Positions 58,780 to 64,000 of a stretch of 64,000 nucleotides of DNA are shown here, piece after piece. Source of the stretch: Zasmidium citrigriseum (Eukaryota; Ascomycota; Dothideomycetes; Mycosphaerellales; Mycosphaerellaceae); assembly GCA_002786025.1 (NCBI GenBank), contig NHNW01000046.1, positions 1 through 64,000 on the forward strand, given 5' to 3'. Position 1 is the stretch's first letter. The number at the start of each line of letters is the position of its first letter. The notes under the pieces are model-generated. The model did not search any database and had not been told where the DNA came from. It saw only the letters and a program-made list of their open reading frames with translations. The position numbers and the translations under genes were made by a program.

Positions 58780-61700
58780 TTACCAGAAGCTACACCATCC
58801 GATGTAGTGCTGGCACAAGTTCTCGAGGTTAGTAGCCTCGCTGAGCAAGCGCTCGACTTGTTCGGTGACGGTGAGCTCCGTCTCTTTCTTGAAGTCCCTG
58901 CCAGTCAGCTTCTCCTTGACGCGCGACAGCACCTGCAGTGCTCGTGTATTCTGCACCTCTCGTTCCGTCGTTTCGACGTTGCCATTGACGAGGGTGGAGG
59001 CGCGGTTGCGAGGGCGGAAGGAGCTGTTGGGTCTCCCATCAGGCTGCGTCATGTTCGGGTCGCCGCCCATGACAGAAGGTCGACGAGCGCCAGCTGGGCC
59101 ATCGGCCGGTCCCATGATTGATGTGCGGCGCTCAGATTGGAACGATGGCTCTGGTGGACTCTCGCGGTTGCCAAGACGCCAGGTGAGCAAGGGGTCATGA
59201 ACGAAAGCCTCGAGAACTGCCATCAGCGACTCCTTGTTGTCGCGAAGGAGCCGCATGACATGCTCGCAGGTTGTGCGGAATGATCCCTCAATATTGCTGA
59301 CTTCCATGGCGAAAGTCAACATCCTCGTCAACCGGAAGGGCACACGCTCGGGGTACTTCTCGCGATGCATGGCCACTTCGAAGCAGTCGCCGAAATCAAT
59401 GTGTATGATCTTGCCTGTGATGCGGTCAAGCATGAGATTGCTGGGGTGTCGATCTCCAAGACCAAGAATGTATCCGACCATGGACATGACCGCAAGCGAT
59501 CGCGTGTAATTGGTGCGGCGATCGAGCCATGCTTCCGACGACTTGCTCTTCAGCCAGAGCACACGGTACAGATCTTGTCCAGTGGTGTTGTCAAGTGCGT
59601 AGCCGAACACTTCCACTTTCTGCATCAATGTCAAGTTGTCATAATCAGGGGCCATCTGCAACATAATACGATGCTCGATGTTGAGTAGAATCTTGCGGCT
59701 CTCCCGATACTCCCGGATGAGAACGTGCAGAGTGTCGGAGTTTGGCACCCATCCCATGATGCCGGCCGATGTCGAGAGAGGAGTTGCAGAGTAGCGTTGG
59801 ATATTCAAGTGACGCTTGAGGCACTCTGGATCCGTGGCAAGCAGCGTGTTGACCAGACCGAAGAGTTGCATGACTCTCTCGTCTTGTCGAATGTCCTCGT
59901 GACCCTTGATGATGAAGTCGTACTTGTTGCCATCGCTGCCTCTCATGCTCAGCTTTCGCGGTCGCTGCTTGGAAGAGATGACGGTTGCCACTGGGTCGAA
60001 GCTCTGGATCCGGACGATGGGTTTGCCGCTCTGGTATGTTCCTGGGACGGCCAACTCGAGGTCGTGCGCATTCTTCAGTTCTGGCGAGACATACTGCAGC
60101 TCAAGGCTCATCAGTTGGGGCAGTTGACGGGCGATGCGCTTGAACACTCCATAGTACAAGTCCCATGCTTGGTTGAGATCGCCAATTTCGCCGGTCGTCT
60201 TATAAGCCTCACACCAGTCGAAGGCCTCGTTGAGGTCTCTGCCGAACGACTGTATGAAGGATATCTCGCGGAGCGTCTCTGGACCCTTTCGAAGCGTGGC
60301 ATGAAGTGGCTCCAAAGTGTTGAGCATGCCCTGGATGTTGTGATCACCGAAGTAAAGTCGTGATGCTTCTTCCAGGCCCTCATGCCATTGCTCGTGCCAG
60401 AGCACTGCGATCCGAATGAGTTCGTGGCTGACGAGACTGGCTTGCTCGACCAGCTTCGGGGAGTGTTGGCGCATGGCTTCCATGATCTTTCCAGCAAGCC
60501 TGGAACGATTGGCGACGTCGCTCTTCATGCTGACGGTCAGAGGGTATACGAGCGCCTGAGGATGCGTCCGACCGATGTCCACCAGCAGATTGTGGATGCC
60601 TTCGCGGACCAGTCGATTGGGCTGGTTGATACGTGCGATCAACTGCGGAATGGCCTCGAGCCACGTGTCCACGCTAACAGAGGAGATGCCTCTCGTAACT
60701 GCATGCGTGACTTCCGCGTTGGCACCATGTGCAAACCACATGGTCAGCAGTCGCAAAGTGTCCTGCAGAGAGCTGGTCGAAGACAGTGCGATGCTCTTGA
60801 AGAAACCGTTGATGGCCGGGACGACGTGCTCGCTGACAACATGCGGTGGTACGTCTGCTTGCTCGCGATCGCCGGCCGTCATGGAGGTGACAACTTCAAA
60901 GTTCGCGAGGGCCCACGAATGCCAAGCCTTGTACCAGTTTTCGTTGTATCTCGTTGCAGAGTAGTACGCGGTGAGAACTTCTTGGACGTGACCGGACTGG
61001 TGCCAGTCAGTGTCGTGAAGTTTGGTCAACCAGTCCCCTTGCTTCAAATAGCAGCGTGCGAGAAGCATCTTCCACTCCTCTAGTTCGGCCTTCTCTTTCG
61101 GCGACAGCTGATGGGTGTTGGGAGCACCAAAAGGTCCATTGCTGTGAATGCCATTGATTCCATTGATCCCGTTGACTCCATTGACTCCGTTCAAGAAGCT
61201 GATATGATTGATGCCGTTGGGACCTGCAGCTGCCACAGCAGCGGCGTTCTTGTCGTCAAAGTCGCTGCGCAGTCGAACAGTAAAGTCTCGTAGTGCTGCA
61301 AGTGCAGTATCCTGCTGGTCAATGCTCCAGAGGAACTTGAAGGTTGCGTACTGTACGGCATACGGTGCAGCCTTGACTTTGTTCCATCCCTCTGGTTCCG
61401 AGAGCAGTGAATTGATGCTTCCGGCGGTGCCCAAGAGACTGTTCAGACTCTTCTCCGCTAATCCAGTTCTCTGGGCCTTGCGACAAATGGAAGCAAACTT
61501 GATGTACATCTCGGTGTTCTCCTGAGGTGTGATGACCAGTGCGCGGACCTTGAGCATTCGCTGCCATATGTCCACTTGGCGTTGACAGCCTTTGAGTCGC
61601 TTGGTCCATGTGGCGCGCATTCGCTCCTGCTTCTCCGGGTCGTTGAAATGCTGCTTGTAAGTTATGATCTCTTCGAGCTCGGAGAGCATCTGTACCCGGA

Positions 61701-64000
61701 CAATGACGCTGTACGCGCGGGTGTAGCTCTCACCCAGAAGCGCAGACAATTCAGTATCAAGACCGTCCCGAGCTTTCGCGATGTTCGCGTGAGCCTCTTC
61801 GAAATGATTTCGGTGAATGGCCAGAATGGCACCAAAGAAGCTTCGATCAGGCGTGTTCGGCTTCATGACCTTGAGGTAATTGTCCATCAGATCCCACTGA
61901 CCCATACCCCAAGCCGCTGCTGCTGCTAATGGTGCAAGATGCTTCCTGTTGCTGTCATCCGATGTTTGCCATTTGTCTTGAGCCATAGACGATAAGGTAT
62001 CCCACTCGCCCAAGGCGTGTAAACAGCGCATCTTGCCCATCACGACCTCAAAGGATGCCTTTGATGGCCCGCCTTCGTTCTCCTCGCGATTCTGGTAGGC
62101 GATCAAGGCCTCCTCCCACCGCTGCAGCTTCTCGAACCAAGTCTCTTTCAGCTCCACATCGTTGTAGTTCTGGGCTTTTCGGAGGATTCCAAAGGCGGCG
62201 TCAGTCTGCTGAAGTTGGTTGTTGATTGAGATGAGCGCCTCCACGGCGCTAGCGTTCTGCTCAGCGTTGAATTCCAACTCCTTGTAATGCAACGCCTTGG
62301 CAAAGGCATGACACTTGCCTGCATACATGCCGAGGGTGCGAACGTCAATGGGCAACGCTTTATCGTCATGTTCCATAAACTCTGCCAGATTGAGCAGGAT
62401 TTGTAGGATTTCGGGTGGAATGCTCGCGCTGGTCAGGGCGACTTCAATCGACCGGACCAGCTCCTCCTGGTACTGATCATACAGCTCCGTCCAGCAGCTC
62501 ACGAAAGCGCTGTTGAACAGGCTGCGGGCAAGAGGTGCGTAGATGCTTGCCAGGTTAGTGCAAGCTCTGAGCGCCTGCTGAGGACTCTCTCTGAGAAGTT
62601 CAACAGAGAAACGGCGCATCCACTCTTGCCAATCTTCTTTCGTCGACTTCTGATTTGCCTCCCATGCGTTCTTGAGATGCTGCTGGTTGACTGCTAGTTT
62701 CTTTGTGGCGATTTCCGTGGGATACTGCTCATCATCGTCGTCATTGTATCTCTCATCTGGACTAAGGTCTTGTGGTAGAGCTTCGTGCTTCTTCAGCTTG
62801 CTGACAATCAAGTTGTATGCGGTGAAGTTGATGCGTTGCTGTTGCAGAATCTTGTCAATGGTTGGAACGAAATGCAAAAAGTCTTGACCCAATTGGAAAA
62901 TGAGCGCGCAGAGAGTCTCCATTGCCGCGGGCTTCAAAGCGCTGTCATTGCCCTGGAGAACCCGTGCGAGAGGGTGGATGATCTTCGCAGCAAATTCGGA
63001 TATGTTGACTTGCTTGCTCAGACGACCGATTGTCTCGATTGCAGCACGTCGAACTTCTCTGTGTCGATAGCGGCCGTCCGCATTGTCGAACATGCGTACA
63101 ATCACTGGTATGATGAGATGCATGTACTCTTCGGCACTGGATCCGAATATCAAGAAGGCATGAAGCACACGTTGACAAGCAGCACGGCCAGCTTCCGTAC
63201 GATTGTCGGCATCCAACACGCCCAACATGAGGGGTAGAACATTGGCCAGGTAGACTTTGAATTCGCCCTCCAAGCTTCTCGAGATGCTCTCGATGAGGCC
63301 AAGGATAGTGGCTTGAAGCTGAACGCTCTTGTACCAGTGGTCGCTGACTGCATCCAGAATGACGTGCAAGTGTGGTCGAATATGCTGCTTGACGATCTTC
63401 ACGAGCAAACTCAGTTGACTGAAGTACCCCTCCAGACGGACGTCTGAGGTGGCGTCTTTCAAGACGCTGACGATGCCTGGCACCACAGTGTTGAGGAAAG
63501 GCACACACTTCATGCCCATGGTTGCGTAGATGTTCATGACAGCCTCCACAACACTGGAGTGATACTGCTTCAGGGTATCTTCCTTGAGCATGCTCATCAG
63601 AGTGTTGATAACAACAGTCGGGTAGTAGTCTTCGTTGCTTGGCGTGATACCCCTCATGATCAGAGTCACATCAGATTCGGCTTCAGCCTCCGCCTTCAAG
63701 TTTGACTCGGGAGACTCTTCGATGACTTGCTGGTGCTTGTATGGGTCAAGTGCCCCGAGTATACCAATCAGACGGATCGTCTCACGACGCAGATCTCCCG
63801 GTGCCTCATTCTTGACGATGTTGACCAGAATGGAAAGCAGTTCTGGATGGTCGGTGTAGGGCTGAATGACATAGCCGCTGTTGCTGGCGAGCTGACCCAG
63901 AGTGCACAGAGCAGCTTCTCGCTTCTTCGGCGAAGCCAAATCTTGCAAGCTGCGGATGATGATCTTCATAAGCTTGGGGATATATTTCACCATTCCATCT
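58780..64000 (-). CDS. TOR: TOR phosphatidylinositol-3-kinase-like Ser/Thr kinase, C-terminal part
   Basis: Nutrient-sensing kinase of TORC1 and/or TORC2. The frame is open to the right edge, so at least 1,739 C-terminal residues of a roughly 2,400-residue protein are present and the N-terminus is missing. Order: HEAT repeats (KKREAALCTLGQLASNSGYV), FAT domain, FRB domain (LIRIAVLWHEQWHEGLEEAS near 60,400), kinase domain (GSDGNKYDFIIKGHEDIRQD; catalytic loop GDRHPSNLMLD; metal-binding HIDFGDCFEVA) and the FATC end CQHYIGWCSFW. The FRB Ser in EEASRLYFG, whose change gives rapamycin resistance, is intact, so rapamycin sensitivity is expected. A short Asn-Gly-Ile/Val repeat (61,141-61,200) sits in the FAT region. 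No introns are seen in this part. Confidence 0.97.
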   Translation of the reverse strand, partial: DGMVKYIPKLMKIIIRSLQDLASPKKREAALCTLGQLASNSGYVIQPYTDHPELLSILVNIVKNEAPGDLRRETIRLIGILGALDPYKHQQVIEESPESNLKAEAEAESDVTLIMRGITPSNEDYYPTVVINTLMSMLKEDTLKQYHSSVVEAVMNIYATMGMKCVPFLNTVVPGIVSVLKDATSDVRLEGYFSQLSLLVKIVKQHIRPHLHVILDAVSDHWYKSVQLQATILGLIESISRSLEGEFKVYLANVLPLMLGVLDADNRTEAGRAACQRVLHAFLIFGSSAEEYMHLIIPVIVRMFDNADGRYRHREVRRAAIETIGRLSKQVNISEFAAKIIHPLARVLQGNDSALKPAAMETLCALIFQLGQDFLHFVPTIDKILQQQRINFTAYNLIVSKLKKHEALPQDLSPDERYNDDDDEQYPTEIATKKLAVNQQHLKNAWEANQKSTKEDWQEWMRRFSVELLRESPQQALRACTNLASIYAPLARSLFNSAFVSCWTELYDQYQEELVRSIEVALTSASIPPEILQILLNLAEFMEHDDKALPIDVRTLGMYAGKCHAFAKALHYKELEFNAEQNASAVEALISINNQLQQTDAAFGILRKAQNYNDVELKETWFEKLQRWEEALIAYQNREENEGGPSKASFEVVMGKMRCLHALGEWDTLSSMAQDKWQTSDDSNRKHLAPLAAAAAWGMGQWDLMDNYLKVMKPNTPDRSFFGAILAIHRNHFEEAHANIAKARDGLDTELSALLGESYTRAYSVIVRVQMLSELEEIITYKQHFNDPEKQERMRATWTKRLKGCQRQVDIWQRMLKVRALVITPQENTEMYIKFASICRKAQRTGLAEKSLNSLLGTAGSINSLLSEPEGWNKVKAAPYAVQYATFKFLWSIDQQDTALAALRDFTVRLRSDFDDKNAAAVAAAGPNGINHISFLNGVNGVNGINGINGIHSNGPFGAPNTHQLSPKEKAELEEWKMLLARCYLKQGDWLTKLHDTDWHQSGHVQEVLTAYYSATRYNENWYKAWHSWALANFEVVTSMTAGDREQADVPPHVVSEHVVPAINGFFKSIALSSTSSLQDTLRLLTMWFAHGANAEVTHAVTRGISSVSVDTWLEAIPQLIARINQPNRLVREGIHNLLVDIGRTHPQALVYPLTVSMKSDVANRSRLAGKIMEAMRQHSPKLVEQASLVSHELIRIAVLWHEQWHEGLEEASRLYFGDHNIQGMLNTLEPLHATLRKGPETLREISFIQSFGRDLNEAFDWCEAYKTTGEIGDLNQAWDLYYGVFKRIARQLPQLMSLELQYVSPELKNAHDLELAVPGTYQSGKPIVRIQSFDPVATVISSKQRPRKLSMRGSDGNKYDFIIKGHEDIRQDERVMQLFGLVNTLLATDPECLKRHLNIQRYSATPLSTSAGIMGWVPNSDTLHVLIREYRESRKILLNIEHRIMLQMAPDYDNLTLMQKVEVFGYALDNTTGQDLYRVLWLKSKSSEAWLDRRTNYTRSLAVMSMVGYILGLGDRHPSNLMLDRITGKIIHIDFGDCFEVAMHREKYPERVPFRLTRMLTFAMEVSNIEGSFRTTCEHVMRLLRDNKESLMAVLEAFVHDPLLTWRLGNRESPPEPSFQSERRTSIMGPADGPAGARRPSVMGGDPNMTQPDGRPNSSFRPRNRASTLVNGNVETTEREVQNTRALQVLSRVKEKLTGRDFKKETELTVTEQVERLLSEATNLENLCQHYIGWCSFW

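Noticed and set aside
1..64000. tRNA genes
   Set aside because: I looked for B-box-like GGTTCGA sequences on sight. The few matches (for example near 22,545 and 25,746) lack a matching A box and cloverleaf arms.

Overview
The window is nuclear DNA of a filamentous ascomycete (Pezizomycotina, most likely a Dothideomycete). The evidence is short introns of about 45-135 bp with GTRNGT donors and CTRAC branch sites, a RIP-mutated repeat block, a ferrichrome-type siderophore NRPS paired head to head with an ornithine N5-monooxygenase, a three-LysM secreted protein of Ecp6 type, a hydrophobin-like protein, and fungal housekeeping genes (TRM1, mL40, AGM1, TOF1/Swi1, TOR). The class is inferred from gene content, not measured.

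Region 1 (1 to about 10,690) is a repeat block almost emptied of CpA and TpG, the signature of repeat-induced point mutation. It has no open reading frame because every NTG start is gone and CAG, CAA and TGG have become TAG or TAA. Reading through those stops, I can follow four long reading frames: minus about 0.95-2.3 kb, plus 2.35-3.3 kb, plus 4.64-8.51 kb, and minus 8.9-10.38 kb. The last is recognisable as an integrase-core (DDE/rve-type) transposase. Relics C and D converge on a five-copy, 97-bp tandem repeat. This looks like a large multi-gene mobile element, cut by the left window edge.

Region 2 (11.6-26.5 kb) is gene-dense. It holds TRM1 with a possible mitochondrial alternative start, a hydrophobin-like protein fused to a helical repeat tail, an NCS1 purine/cytosine permease, a P450 head to head with a homogentisate dioxygenase, the mitochondrial ribosomal protein mL40 (a two-exon gene easily missed), and phosphoacetylglucosamine mutase. 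It ends in a stretch of degraded or unresolved coding sequence.

Region 3 (26.9-45.7 kb) is the intracellular siderophore locus. A 4,880-residue NRPS (SidC/NPS2 type; A-T-C, A-T-C, T-C, A-T-C, T-C, T-C) is transcribed away from sidA across a 2.4 kb intergenic region. That region carries two perfect ATCTGATAA sites, the binding consensus of the iron repressor SreA. SidA makes N5-hydroxyornithine, which after acylation elsewhere is assembled by the NRPS with Gly/Ser into a ferrichrome-type siderophore.

Region 4 (47.3-64 kb) has a heme-thiolate peroxidase, an F-box protein, the replication-fork protection factor TOF1/Swi1, a mitochondrial 3-hydroxyacyl-CoA dehydrogenase with a 12-nt micro-exon in its NAD-binding motif, a three-LysM chitin-binding protein, and the C-terminal 1,700 residues of TOR kinase running off the right edge. 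Intron-exon models were assembled by eye from splice signals and reading-frame continuity.
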